Source: Hysterangium stoloniferum
Lineage: Eukaryota; Basidiomycota; Agaricomycetes; Hysterangiales; Hysterangiaceae
Reading direction: 5' to 3'
NCBI GenBank assembly: GCA_015178975.1
Contig: WHVD01000062.1
Coordinates: 248,001 to 312,000, forward strand
DNA length: 64,000 nucleotides
Part shown: positions 41,644 to 53,006 of the stretch, in pieces
Layout of the letters: every line of letters begins with the position of its first letter
How positions within the stretch are numbered: position 1 is the stretch's first letter
Notes under the pieces: generated by a model
Told to the model about the DNA's origin: nothing
Databases searched by the model: none
What the model saw: only the letters and a program-made list of their open reading frames with translations
Position numbers and translations under genes: made by a program

Positions 41644-42590
41644 ATGGGACCAAAACACGTGTTATGCCGACCGCCAGGCCCTCCACGGGCACTCCATATC
41701 GGGCACCTTTCAGTGCAGCCCAACTTTTGGCACGGCGAGAAGAGCAGTGCTGACTTCATGAAGAAGCAGAGAAGGAGGCCAGGGAGGCCGAGGAGGCCTT
41801 GGACAGGGAGTATGAGGTGGCATTGGCCATGGAGGAAGAGGCCACGAGGCAGAAGAAACGAGAAGAGGAGGAGGCTGCATGGGTGGCTGTGGACAGGGCT
41901 GCAGTTGTTGCAGGAAAAGTAAGTCCCAAATTTTTTTAACTTGTCGTTTTTCTTTTCACTGACTTGTCATTTTCAGTGCAAGGTGACAGAGGTCGAGTCC
42001 GAGTCCAAGGGGGAGCCGGAGAGCCCCCAAAAGGTAAGCCTCGGGTCCGTGGGATGTCTGTAGAACTAACCATATCAACAGAAGGCAAAGAAGGCAGCAC
42101 CAGTCTGTTTACTGACGCAGAACGATCTGCAGTGTTCTGGTTGCAATGACCGGAACAGGGAGGTGTACTTGAAAGTTCGGGTGGGGACCGGGATGCTACC
42201 AATGCACACACCTCAAGGCAAGGTGCTCGCTCGTCCACGAGCAACCCATGGGATCTGGGGCACAGGACGTTAGCGGGACAGATGGGTTGTCTGGGTTGGA
42301 CGACGTGTTGGGCTGGATCACTGAGGGCATCGAGGCCCAGAATGAGTTGCTCCAAAAAAGCAACAAGGTCCAAGTTGTGGTGGTGAATAAGCTCCGTGGG
42401 CTCCGCTCGGAATTTTGGAAGTTCCTAGTGGAGTTTGGTGGATATATATATATGAGGAGCCACAAGCCGGGAGTTCTGAGGATGCCGGGTCGGATGAGGA
42501 TGGGGTGCCCACAGAGGTAGTGGAGCTTCCTCAGGAGATGGCTGAGGTTGGGCAGAAGTATAGCCCCATAAATGTAGATTGAAGTAATAT
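41644..42590 (+). pseudogene. Antisense, intron-containing gene in the 3' region of the chromovirus
   Basis: On the strand opposite to pol, a TATATAAA motif (41588) precedes a start at 41644. Two introns with GTAAGT and GTAAGC donors can be placed at 41919-41976 and 42034-42081. The coding parts include an acidic/basic coiled-coil-like stretch (EEALDREYEVALAMEEEATR) and a cysteine-containing region (LQCSGCNDRNRE) and end with a helical tail (WITEGIEAQNELLQKSNKV). Such small Cys-cluster proteins are common beside retroelements in mushrooms, in my recollection. This copy looks decayed. It could be an element-borne antisense gene or a captured host gene. Confidence 0.5.
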
Positions 42591-42770
42591 AAAAGTTTAA
42601 TAATTTTGAAAATGAAAGTAAAGCGTAAAAAACATAAGATCAAAGTCTGTGGGAAATCTGCTTAAGAACTTGAAAAAACATATCAGAACCTGTAAAAGCA
42701 AAGAGAGACATAGGATGACAGGGAATAATGAAAATGAGTCCAAATGTAACACGGGATCTGTGGAGTGTGG

Positions 42771-43410
42771 TCAGAGAGACGATAGTAGTCCAGGTTTGAG
42801 TGGGTAAGCTGTATGAAAGTCAGTAATGATTTCTGTGGCATTACCGAGTTCCATGGCCAAAATCCATGAAGTTTCTTCATCGGTGCCCTCGTAACCCACC
42901 CACTTGACCAAGTAAAGCAGTTTACAAGTGCATCGATGCTTGTCAATTTTTGAATCTAAAATTTGTGAGATTTCAAACTCGGGTTCTCCATCAATAATGA
43001 CTGGAGGAGGCGGAGATTGCATGTGATCTGGGATAGTGTTAGCAGTACAAGGTTCTAACATAGAAACATGAAATACCAGGTGTACCATGTGCATGCTATC
43101 CGGAAGCCGTAGGGTCCAAGAGACTGAACCTACTTGTGTAATAATTTCAAAAGGACCTAAATATTTTTCAGCAAGCTTTTTTGATGGACGGGTAGTCCGG
43201 AAGAATTGAGCTTTGACAAAAACACGATTGCCAATCTTGAAGTTGGGTGGTGGGATCCGGTGTTTGTCCGCTGAATGTTGGTATTGCTCTTGGGAAGACT
43301 TTATTGCAGTCCAGAGTTCCTCATGAAGCTCATGGAGGTCCGCGGTGAACTCTTGAGTGCGAGCAGAGCAAGATTTTGTTCTGGATGTACTGTAATATTT
43401 GGATTATATC
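42771..43410 (-). mobile_element. Integrase C-terminus and chromodomain of the chromovirus complex
   Basis: The minus strand shows the GPF-like linker region (about 43200-43090, VFHVSMLEP) and the chromodomain with KLLYLVKWVGYEGTDEETSW at about 42920. The element's coding ends near 42770. Confidence 0.85.
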
Positions 43411-44359
43411 TGTAAAGGGTATGCATATATGCATAATTGGACTAAGGAATAATAGTTGGATTATAGTACTTTATTATTTATCTTTTATTTTCTTTCTTTA
43501 CATTCTTTCTATATTTCGAGCATACCTTTATTTTGTAGTTCGAAGCTTTGTGTATACGTATGGGCGCTCTGTTAAAACTGCCTCCACTGTCTCCAAGACC
43601 TTCTGGCACCTTCTAGAACCTTCTAGAACCTTCCAGCATGTTCCAGAGTATTCCCTGTTCATTTCCCATGACAGCTGTCAGTTTGTATTCCAGCTGTCAA
43701 TCAGCTGTCAGTTTCCATTCAAGCTGTCAATCAGCTGTCACTTTTGACAGCTGACAAGCCTACTGATGTATAACATATATAAGCTTGTAGTTAGTGACCT
43801 GAATAGTAACAACTTTCCTCAGACTTGTGTGTGTCACGTGTCACAGTAAGTCACAGGTCACATTTAACACACTCTCGGCACCAAAACGAGAGACACTTTT
43901 TACCCAGCAGACACCACCTCGTAAACGACCCAGACGTCGAATAGCGAGAGGTGTCAAGGGTAACGTCTCAACTACCTATAAAGGTAGTATTCTCTCGCAT
44001 ACTAACATACTTTGGACTCGAACCGTGAAGGTCGAGTTCCACTCTAAGGTCTTTGCGCTAGTCGACATTATAGTCGACTCGCGCTATCATCTCTTTACTC
44101 TAGATATTCAGCTTCGTGTTGATTATCTATTTTACATCTAGCTACGAGTTGTACCGTGAAGGTCAACTCTTTCATTCTTTCATTCTAGCCATCAAGAGCA
44201 ACTGTACAGTTGCTCTTGTGACGCATAGCGTGTCTTCTTACTAGTACTGCTTGTCTAGTAATCTACGGTATTGTACTGTACGGTCAATACCTGCTAATAG
44301 TAGTTGAATAAACACTATTCTTCGTATATCGAACGGTCAGAATCTATCGACTCTTCACA
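43411..44359 (+). mobile_element. Solo LTR family C, interrupted by an E LTR
   Basis: It starts TGTAAAGGGTATGC (second G changed) and ends CTCTTCACA, with exact duplication ATATC (43406-43410 and 44360-44364). Without the E insert it is about 640 bp. It splits the integrase region of the chromovirus. Confidence 0.93.
43570..43869 (+). mobile_element. Solo LTR family E nested in the C LTR
   Basis: 300 bp from TGTTAAAACTGCC to CACATTTAACA, flanked by CGCTC and CACTC, which differ only by a CpG-type transition. It carries several copies of the palindrome TGACAGCTGTCA or half sites. This is the third nesting level here. Confidence 0.9.
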
Positions 44360-44364
44360 ATATC

Positions 44365-45503
44365 CTTTATTTGCAAAGAATGGGGAAACACCAGTAATGG
44401 CTGAAGGTGCATTGTTGTAAGCAAACTCTGCAAGTGGTAACAAGGATTTCCAATTGTCCTATTGGTAATTGCAATATATGCGGAGATATTGTTCCAATGT
44501 CTGATTGATGCGCTCGGTTTGTCCATCACCTTCCAGGCGATGTCTGGACATGAAATGTAATTTCATGTCCAAGGATTTCCCAAGGGATCTAAAGAAGTGA
44601 GATACGAACTCTGATCCTCGATTGGAAGTTATGTGGGACGGAATCCCATGCTTGGAAAATACATGGATAATAAAAAGTTTTGCTAACTGCACGGACATAA
44701 TTGTATCATATGTAGGGATGAATATACCTTGTTTTGAGAATCTGTCAACAATGACTAGAATGGCAGAAAAGCCTTCAGAATCTGGTAGGTGTTCAATGAA
44801 ATCTATAGAGATAGAATTCCACAGATGTTCTGGTACCAGGAGTTGTTTCAAAAGGCCGTATAGCTTGTATTGCTGAGATTTCAAGTGGAGACAAGTAGTG
44901 CAAGATTTACAATAGTGCTTAACGAATCCACGGAGTCCGGGCCAAGTGTATTCTCTTCTTATTAATGATAGAGTTTTGTTGTCCCCAAAATGTCCTGAGA
45001 GTGGATGATCATGTTTGTATTGAAGGATCCTGAGGCAGAGGCCGTCGGAGTCCAGTATATAGATTCGATCATCAAGTCTAATGAAACCATGCTGATCAAG
45101 AGACCACTGGGGTTGATCGGGGTCCACGGGATTGTCAAGGTGAGCTTTAGTTATCAGGTCTAGCGGAATTGCCGATAGAATATCTTGATGTAACTTCTCA
45201 ATATCCATAATGATAATTCCACGGACAATGGGATTGATGAGGAAAGTTGTGCGGACCAATGCGGTAAGTTGTTGATTTGTGAAAATAGGTTTCAGGTTGT
45301 GTGGGTTTACTGTGGAATAGTCGTTGCTCCCCTCTTTAGGATAGATGTCCCATCATCTAGTTAAAGCGTCGGGTTTGCCACTGAGATGTCGAAAGCGGAT
45401 AATCATATTGAAAGCAGATAGATATTCAGACCAGTGGGCCTGCTGATGGGTCAAAATATTTGTGGTAGAAAAGTATTCCAGGTTTTTGTGATCTGTTACA
45501 ATG
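44365..45503 (-). mobile_element. Integrase region of the chromovirus complex
   Basis: The frame at 45259-44459 shows the zinc-binding part (HDHPLSGHFGDNKTLSLIRR, then CTTCLHLKSQQ), the core (SISIDFIEHLPDSEGFSAIL, TSNRGSEFVSHFF) and the motif RLEGDGQTERINQTLEQYLR. This is the GPY/F-free Ty3-type integrase layout. Upstream, 45260-45503 holds the end of RNase H. Confidence 0.88.
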
Positions 45504-46132
45504 TGTGAAGAGTGGTAGAAGTTCTAACCGTTCTATATACGAAGAATATCGACTGTTTAGGTACGATACCATGATGTATTGACTGTCTAAGTCTAATACA
45601 GACCGAACGCGTATTGACTACTTAGTTCAATACGGTAGAGAGAAGTAGCTATCTAAAGTAAGATAGATAGCTAGAGTGAATAAGTAGAATTGACTGTTAA
45701 GTGCGATTCTGGATGACTGCTTGAGTGCAAGTAGAGTAGTTAGAGAGTCAAATAATAGAGTAGCGTGGATGTAGTCCACACGGGTTGAGATAAGGATTGA
45801 GTTTCAACTGGTACAGTTCAAAACTCAGATTGAATGAGTAGCTAAAGCCCGTCTGTGATGGTCGAGACGATACACCAATCACAACTTACAGGACACTAAC
45901 AGGTGTCTGAGTAAGTCGTGGTTGTGGTGTAAAAGTGTCTGAGTTCTAAACTATGGGCACTAGAATATATAAGTCTGGCGTGTGTGCACCCACAAGAGTC
46001 AATGTACCGCATACATAGGTCGTCGAACTAATTATAGATATGATAAAAGAGAAAAAATAGAAATAATAAAGGAGATATAGTAAGAGCTCATCTGACTATA
46101 TTTCCTGAGTGTATTTTGCCATACCTCTCACA
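45504..46132 (-). mobile_element. Solo LTR family A in the chromovirus RNase H region
   Basis: 629 bp, exact duplication CAATG (45499-45503 and 46133-46137). Minus orientation. Confidence 0.93.
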
Positions 46133-46225
46133 CAATGTCAATCAGAGTTCCTGAGCCTTCCAAATAGTGTCGCCATGCTTTGAAAGCTGAAAAAAGTGCC
46201 AGGAGTTCCTTATCATGAACATCAT

Positions 46226-46865
46226 TGTGAAGAGTCAGTAGATTCTGACCGCTCAATGTACGAAGAATAGTATTTATTCAACTACTATATTAAGTATTGA
46301 CCGTTCTGTACAATACTGTAGCTTACTAGACTGATAGTACTAGTAAAAGACGCACTACATGTCACAAGAGCAACTGTACAGTTGCTCGTGACGATAAGGA
46401 CCGGAGAAAAGAAGAGTTGACCTTTACGGTACAACTTGTAGCTAGAAGTAAGAAAGATAATCAGTGAAAGACTGATTATCAAAGGTAGAGATATAGCAGT
46501 GCGAATTGACTAGAGTGTCAACGAGCGCAAAGACTTGAGAGTGGGACTCGACCTTCGCGGTTCGAGTCCAACGATTATTAGTACGCAAGAAGTTGCTACT
46601 TTTATAAGTAGCTGAGACGTTACCCTTGACACCTCTCGCTATTCGACATCTGGGTCATTACGAGGTGGTGTCTGCTGGGTAAAAAGGTGTCTGTCTTTTG
46701 GTGCCGAGAGCACCCATAGGTATACACAAGACTTCGAACTAAGAAATACGGGTATGCTCGAAGGATATAGAGAATTAAAGAAAAGGAATAGAAACTAGAT
46801 AATAAAGTACTATAATATGCATATTATTCCACTGTCCAATCATGCATATATGCATACCCTTCACA
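46226..46865 (-). mobile_element. Solo LTR family C in the chromovirus RNase H region
   Basis: 640 bp, flanked by ATCAT and GTCAT (four of five match, one transition). The 26 bp palindrome is at about 46367-46392 with one change. Confidence 0.9.
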
Positions 46866-47973
46866 GTCATAGTTGAGCTCTGCTCTGGTAAAAGTCTGGG
46901 ACAGAAAAGCCATGGGGTGGACTTCTCTGTCAGAGTCCTGGATAGACAGAATGGCTCCAAGCGCATAGTCCGAGGTGTCCATTTCAACGATGAGTGGGAA
47001 GTCCGGTTTCTAATGCAACAGAATAGGAGCTGAAGAAAAAGAATTTTTTAAAAGATTGAAAGCTTTTTGACACTTATCGTTAAAATTCCATGGAGTATCC
47101 TTACACATAAGACGGGTAAGGGGAACCGTGACGTCAGAATATCCATGGATAAACAGTCTGTAAAAATTGGCAAAGCCGAGAAAGGATTGTATATCTTTAA
47201 CTTTTCAGGGTTCAGGCCAATCTTTGATGACTTACACTTTAGTTTCATCCATGTGGAGTCTGTCAGGTCCCATGATGAAACCTAAGTATTCCACAGAGTC
47301 CGTGTCAAAAGTACATTTTTTACCATTCGCAAATAAACCATGTTGTCTGAGTCTCCGGAGAACTTCACGGACTTGTTTGTCGTGTTCCACGGGATTCTCA
47401 GAGTAGATAAGAATGTCGTCCAAGTAAACAATAATGCATACATCAAGCAGGTTGGAGAAACTGTCATTGATAAAACACTGAAAAACAGATAGAGCATTGG
47501 TGAGTCCAAAGGGCATCACCGGTTGAACCACTCGAAGGCCCCATAACGGATTCTAAAAGTGGTTTTCCATTCATCACCCATGGAAATCCAGACCAAATGA
47601 TAGGCATGTTTGAGATCTATTTTGATGTAAATCCAGGCATTCTGTGGAGCATTGAGCAGATCAGATATAAGTGGGAGTGGATACTTATCCTTTTGGTGAC
47701 AGCATTAAGTCCTCTAAAATCAACACATAGTCTAAGGGATCCATCCTTTTTTCTGACAAACAGAACAGTTGCTCCAAAAGGAGACTTTGAGGGTCTGATA
47801 AAACCTATAGACAAATGTTCATCCAGGAAATCGTGGATTGCGGAAAGTTCTGTGGACAAGAGTGGGTAAATATGTCCTAGGGATGGCTGGGTGCCATCTT
47901 CGAGATCGATTTTTAAGTCATATTCTCTGTGGGACAGAAGCCAGTCAGCTTTCTGCTTGCTAAAAACATCCAC
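46866..47973 (-). mobile_element. Reverse transcriptase and early RNase H of the chromovirus complex
   Basis: The minus strand gives [20 protein letters not shown] and [11 protein letters not shown] near 47750, PVMPFGLTNALSVFQ near 47510, and the catalytic IIVYLDDILIYSENPVEHD near 47420, followed by the CTFDTDSVEYLGFIM connection. These are standard Ty3 reverse transcriptase motifs. The region is interrupted and broken in a few places. Confidence 0.92.
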
Positions 47974-47977
47974 AAAG

Positions 47978-49865
47978 TCATGATATTTCTTCTAGGTCAG
48001 TGGCTTGCTCAGATTCTGATACCAGGGTTGAAAAATGTCCAGTTGCTTCATCAATTTTTAAGTTGATAGTAAACATCTGGGACCCGTCCATTTTTGAAGC
48101 CCTAATAAAAGCTGCAGCATTAATCAGAGAAATAGACAGAGGTGCTGTGGGTTCCAGGGAAGCCATGGGTGCCGTACGGATCACAGGAGTCCTCAAGACT
48201 GCAGGTGCCAGGAAGGCCATAAGTGCCGTGGAGGCCAGGTCAGGTGCAGTTTTCTCAGCTGCCATGGGAGTCTGGAATATTATACTGTTAGCTATCCAGT
48301 CAATCAACGGATTGTAGCGGGTAAGCCAATTGTATCCAAGGACCACCAAGCAACTTGAGTCTAACTGGGTCACATAGAAAGTGACCAATTGAGATGTTCC
48401 ACATGGGAAACAGATGGATAAATCACAAGCTTGGGTAACAACTGAATTACTTGTGCCATTGAAGAGGTGGAGACTGACAGGATTTATTGGGTAAGTTGAC
48501 AACAAATTGTTTTGCATGAATTTTGTATCTAAAAAAACAATGAGTCGAGCCGGAATCTATAAAAGCTGAAAAACGAATTTCGCAATCATATTAGACATAA
48601 GTTTAATGAAAAATAAATCAGAATGTGAAAGAGTGGATGCATTGAGATGGGTAAACTCTTGAATGCGCGGAGAGGCAATGCAACCCCCAACCTGCATGGA
48701 GTCCACAGGATTGCTTACTACTCTTTTTTCGAGTCGGAAGCCAGTTTGTCCTTCAATGGGATTTCCATGGAGGTCTTGGCTGTTCGACCCTTTGCAGAGT
48801 TTGCTTTTGCCAGTGGACATTCCAGGACTCAATGACTGGGTTTCCCGCACAAGAGACAGAGGTTATTGTCCATGTGACGTTGTCTTTCCTGTGAGGTCAA
48901 TTGCCATCGGGTCCAAGTTTGCCTGACAGGTCGGGTTTTCTGGCTTGCTTGCCGGACTGTTGACCCTTGTTATTGTCCTTATTGTTGTTGTTGTTAGAAG
49001 ACTTTTTATCGTTCTTTTTGTTGGATTGCGTGGAGTTTTGGTTGCTGGTTGATGAATTGTTGTTGTTGTTTTTATTGGCCATGGACTTGTTTACTTTGTC
49101 CACAGGGCAACTTCCACGTGACGTTCCCAATAACATGCATCCACGTTTTGAGCTTTGAGGCACATACAGGACAGGGTTTTTGGCTTGCCATCTTCTCTTT
49201 TTGAGACTTCGTCTTTAAGGTGGGATGGCATACCAGCATAGAATTGGTGGCAGAGAGTGGGATTGCCCCACTGACACCGAGCTGCAAGATTATTGAATTA
49301 GACAATATAGTTTGTGATATGCTGCATGTCCTTTATATGAAGATTTGTGAGGCTGTTCTTGGCTTCTCCTGTCGGGTCATATGGGCCAAAGTTGGTTTCA
49401 AGCTCCTCAATAAAAGCATCCCAATCTTCGAGCCAAAGCAGCTCTTCCTCGGAAATTCCACTAAAAGCTGGTTTGAACCATTTCAACATGGATCCTGACA
49501 AGTATGAAAGTGCGTAGTTGACTTTTCGGGAGTCCATGGAGAATACGGTGGATCAATCGTGGAAATTGAAGCGACATTGCATGAGGAAAGTAGAGAGTTT
49601 GTTTGGGTTAGAACCCATGAAGGGTTCTGGAACATTGACTTTTGACTGTGGAGGTTCTTGTTCCTTTTTCTTTTGTTCTTCAAGCAGGTGTGTCATAAAT
49701 TTATCTATAGTACCTGCTAAAATTTCAGAAGTAGGGTCCCCCAAGTGCGGTCATTCAATAGATGGAGGATTTTCGACACCTTTGCCCTTGTCAGGGGCCA
49801 CGGATTCATCCTCATGCTCAGATCCATCCTGGTTTTCCAGGACTTCTTCAATACAGGCTTCTTCC
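47978..49865 (-). mobile_element. Gag and protease region of the chromovirus complex
   Basis: From right to left: gag start with LAGTIDKFMTHLLEEQKKKE and VPEPFMGSNPNKLSTFLMQC (about 49740-49560), the capsid part (SYLSGSMLKWFKPAFSG, about 49500), an asparagine-rich stretch (about 49070-48960), and a protease-like part ending LDSSCLVVLGYNWLTRYNPL (about 48360). The order is typical of mushroom Ty3 elements. Several breaks are present. Confidence 0.82.
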
Positions 49866-50157
49866 TGTTAAATGTGACCTGTGACTTACTGTGACATGTG
49901 ACACACACAAGTCTGAGGAAAGTTGTTACTATTCAGGTCACTAACTACAAGCTTATATATGTTATACATCAGTAGGCTTGTCAGCTGGTTGACAGCTGTC
50001 ATAAGTGACAGCTGATTGACAGCTTGAATGGAAACTGACAGCTGATTGACAGCTGTCATGGGAAATGAACTGGAAATACTCTGGAACATGCTGGAAGCTT
50101 CTAGAAGGTTCTAGAAGGTTCCAGAAGGTCTTGGAGACAGTGGAGGCAGTTTTAACA
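49866..50157 (-). repeat. E LTR, 3' LTR of the copia complex
   Basis: 292 bp, TGTTAAAACTGCC at 50157 and CATTTAACA at 49866 on the minus strand. Several TGACAGCTGTCA-type palindromes lie within. Confidence 0.9.
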
Positions 50158-50162
50158 GACCC

Positions 50163-51663
50163 CCCTGATCTCACATGTCTCCAAAGAAAAAGAAACAGAC
50201 AGACAGACAGACAGAGAGACTTTGCTAAACTACAGAGAGTAAGAAAGAAAACAAGAAACTAAGTCCTTATACCCATTCCATCACGGCAAAATTGAACCTT
50301 GGGAGTAGATAGAGGCTTGGTTAGAATATCTGCAATTTGTTCTGCAGTAGGAATATAGGAAGGAGCAATACACTTGGCATTTACAGCATCCCTAAGCCAA
50401 TAGTAGCACAGGTCAAGATGTTTCATCCTTCCATGATGCTCAGGGTTCTTAGCCACACTGATGGCAGACTGGTTGTCAATGTGTAGAGTGGAGGGTTGAT
50501 CAACTTGGTAGCCAAATTCACCTAGGATTTGCTGCATCCAGGCAATCTCCTTGCCAGCTTCTACAGCAGAGACAAATTCTGCTTCAGTTGTAGAAAGTGT
50601 GACAATACTTTGCAGTTTACTATTCCAGCCAATAGCACCTCCAGCCATCATAGTCACATAATCCCCAGTGGATCTTCCAGAATCAATACAATCACCATGA
50701 GCAGCATCAGTATATGTGGTGAATAGCTCAGAGCCACATTTACCAGAGTAATGCAACTTGTATTACAGTGTACCTTTTAGGTATCTGAACAAGTGCTTCA
50801 CTGCTGTCCAATGCTTTGGTCCAGGATTGCTATTAAAACGTGCCAAGTAGGACACAGTATAAGCAATATCTGGACGGGTCATAGTAGCCAGGTATTGTAA
50901 AGACCCAACAGCACTGAGATAAGGAACACTACGCATGAAGTCCACCTCTGCAGCATTCTCAGGACCCATTTCTTTGGAAAGGGATGTACCAGGTGTCATA
51001 GGTGTGAGAACTGGGTGACAGTCAGACATGTTATAATGCTCAAGCATGTTGAGGGTAAACTGTCGTTGATCAAGAGTAAGGAGTCGCTTAGAGCGATCTC
51101 TGCCAACTCCCACACCAAGTAAATAAACAGTGGGTCCAAGATCACGGCATTTGAAATGCAGGGATAATTGCTTGACAGCTTTGTCAATGGCAAGAGTAGA
51201 CTTGGATGCAAATGTTATATCATCAATGTAAATGGGTACAAAGATCTTCACCTCTCCATTTGAATAAATGTAAACAGAGGTATCAGATTCAATTCGTTTG
51301 AACTCCATTTCAGTAAGTGCACCATGTAACTTGATGTTCCATTGACGAGATCCCTGCTTGAGACCATAAAGTGATTTCAAGAGTCTGAGAACCTTATTAG
51401 GACCTCCTTGATGGAAGCCTTCAGGTTGTCTCATATAGATTGTCTCATCAAGGTCACCATGGGTGAAAGCAGCAGAAATGTCAACAGAGCGCAAGTCCAT
51501 GTCTTCAATGGCAGCTAGGGCCAGAATCAAACGCAGAGTTGCAGGTCTAAAAGTAGGTGCAAACACTTCATTGTAATCAATGCCAGGACGTTGTGAGTAT
51601 CCTTTGGCAACAAGACGAGCTTTATAACGCTCAATGGTGCCATCTGCATTGTGTTTGACTTTA
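50163..51663 (-). mobile_element. Copia reverse transcriptase and RNase H
   Basis: The minus strand shows [73 protein letters not shown] (catalytic YIDD), [17 protein letters not shown] and, in RNase H, LSTTEAEFVSAVEAGKEIAW and LHIDNQSAISVAKNPEHHGR. These are the typical copia motifs. The open frames are long, so this part is relatively young. Confidence 0.93.
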
Positions 51664-51668
51664 AACAC

Positions 51669-51982
51669 TGTTAAAACTGCCTCCACTGTCTCCAAGACCT
51701 TCTGGAACCTTCTAGAACCTTCTAGAAGCTTCCAGCATGTTCCAGAGTATTCCCTGTTCATTTCCCATGACAGCTGTCAATCAGCTGTCAGTTTCCATTC
51801 AAGCTGTCAATCAGCTGTCACTTCTGACAGCTGTCAACCAGCTCTCGTGACAACTTTTGACAGCTGACAAGCCTACTGATGTATAACATATATAAGCTTG
51901 TAGTTAGTGACCTGAATAGTAACAACTTTCCTCAGACTTGTGTGTGTCACGTGTCACAGAAAGTCACAGGTCACATTTAACA
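51669..51982 (+). repeat. E LTR in plus orientation within the copia complex
   Basis: 314 bp. It is followed by GGTTATGGGCCCC, which looks like an element leader with a primer binding site, and preceded by AACAC. It is slightly longer than other E copies because it has one more palindrome unit. Confidence 0.88.
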
Positions 51983-52049
51983 GGTTATGGGCCCCATTCA
52001 GCTTCATCTGCTGCGTAGGGTATAGACTAGATATTGATTTCAGGGGAAG

Positions 52050-52300
52050 TGTTAGAAATGGGAAAATACAATATCTATATGTGACAGACTGTTATAAGAC
52101 CCAGGTTTGCCATCAGTTATATAAGCTGTTATAAGAGCACAAGTTGGCATCATAAGTCCTTATATATATGTATATATAATCCATCATATAATACTAGACT
52201 ATAGGTCCAGTAGCTCAGTGGTTAAGAGCACCTGCATATAAAGCAAGGAGGTCCTTGGTTCAATCCCAGGCTGGGTCAATTCTTTTCTATGCCTTTAACA
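52050..52300 (+). mobile_element. Family F element (copy 3), 251 bp, with tRNA-like gene
   Basis: TGTTAGAAATGGG to GCCTTTAACA, 251 bp, nearly identical to copies 1 and 2. The flanks (GGAAG and GTACT) do not match, so the insertion site was later altered or the copy moved with a rearrangement. It lies in the copia complex. Confidence 0.88.
52204..52278 (+). tRNA. tRNA-like gene, 75 nt, inside family F copy 3
   Basis: Same cloverleaf as at 38746-38820, with the acceptor, D and T stems intact and a TTCTTTT run just downstream. Its anticodon stem reads CCTGC against GCAAG, one mismatch. The loop is ATATAAA. Pol III boxes are intact. Transcription is plausible; aminoacylation is doubtful. Confidence 0.65.
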
Positions 52301-53006
52301 GTACTGCCCATGTTTACATTCAAAAGGACAAAAGGAAGTCACTTCAGTCACACATGGAGAAATGCCTCTTTCTAGGCTATCCTGTGGGATACAAAGGTTG
52401 GCAATTCTACAACCCTGTTACAAAGAAGTTTATCATCTCTGAATGGGCTGTATTTGATGAATGCCACTTTCCTGGTCTATCTACTACTGGACCAATGCCT
52501 AATATTAGGCTTTTCCCAAATACACCAAACTCTGACATTCCTTTATTTGTGCCAGAAGTAGAGGGGGATAATGATATTTCTGTCCCTCCTACTCATATTC
52601 ATACACCTCCTGCTCATATTCCTGCACCTCCTGCTTATATTCCTGCACCTCCTGTTCAGATTCCTGCACTTCCTGAACCCATTCAACTACCTCCTCCACC
52701 TGCACCAGAACCACAGCTTCGTCACTCTCAGTGTGTTCCAAAGCAACCTGGTGAATGGTGGAAGGTACAACCAGCTCCAGCTCTAGCTGAAGATGATGAT
52801 GAGGACATGGATTATGAGGAAGTACAGTTTGTTGGAACAGCTTCAACTGCTGATCCACAAAACTACAAGCAGGCTATGAAAGGTGATGATGCAGATAAAT
52901 GGCAAGAGGCTATAAATGCAGAGTACAATACACTGGTAGAAAACAAGATGTGGGAACTTGTTGACCTCCCAGTTGGTGCAAAGGCAATTGGTTCGGGTTG
53001 GGTGTT
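52301..53006 (+). mobile_element. Copia integrase C-terminal region and linker
   Basis: The plus strand shows HVYIQKDKRKSLQSHMEKCL, GYPVGYKGWQFYNPVTKKFI, a proline-rich linker with repeats of PAPPAYI, and WQEAINAEYNTLVENKMWEL. This is the copia integrase C-terminus leading to reverse transcriptase. It is in the opposite direction to the reverse transcriptase at 50163-51663. Confidence 0.9.

Noticed and set aside
52204-52278. An ordinary functional tRNA-Tyr or tRNA-Ile gene
   Set aside because: The loop ATATAAA would give anticodon AUA, but the anticodon stem has mismatches in all copies and the sequence is embedded in a mobile element, so I call it tRNA-like only.
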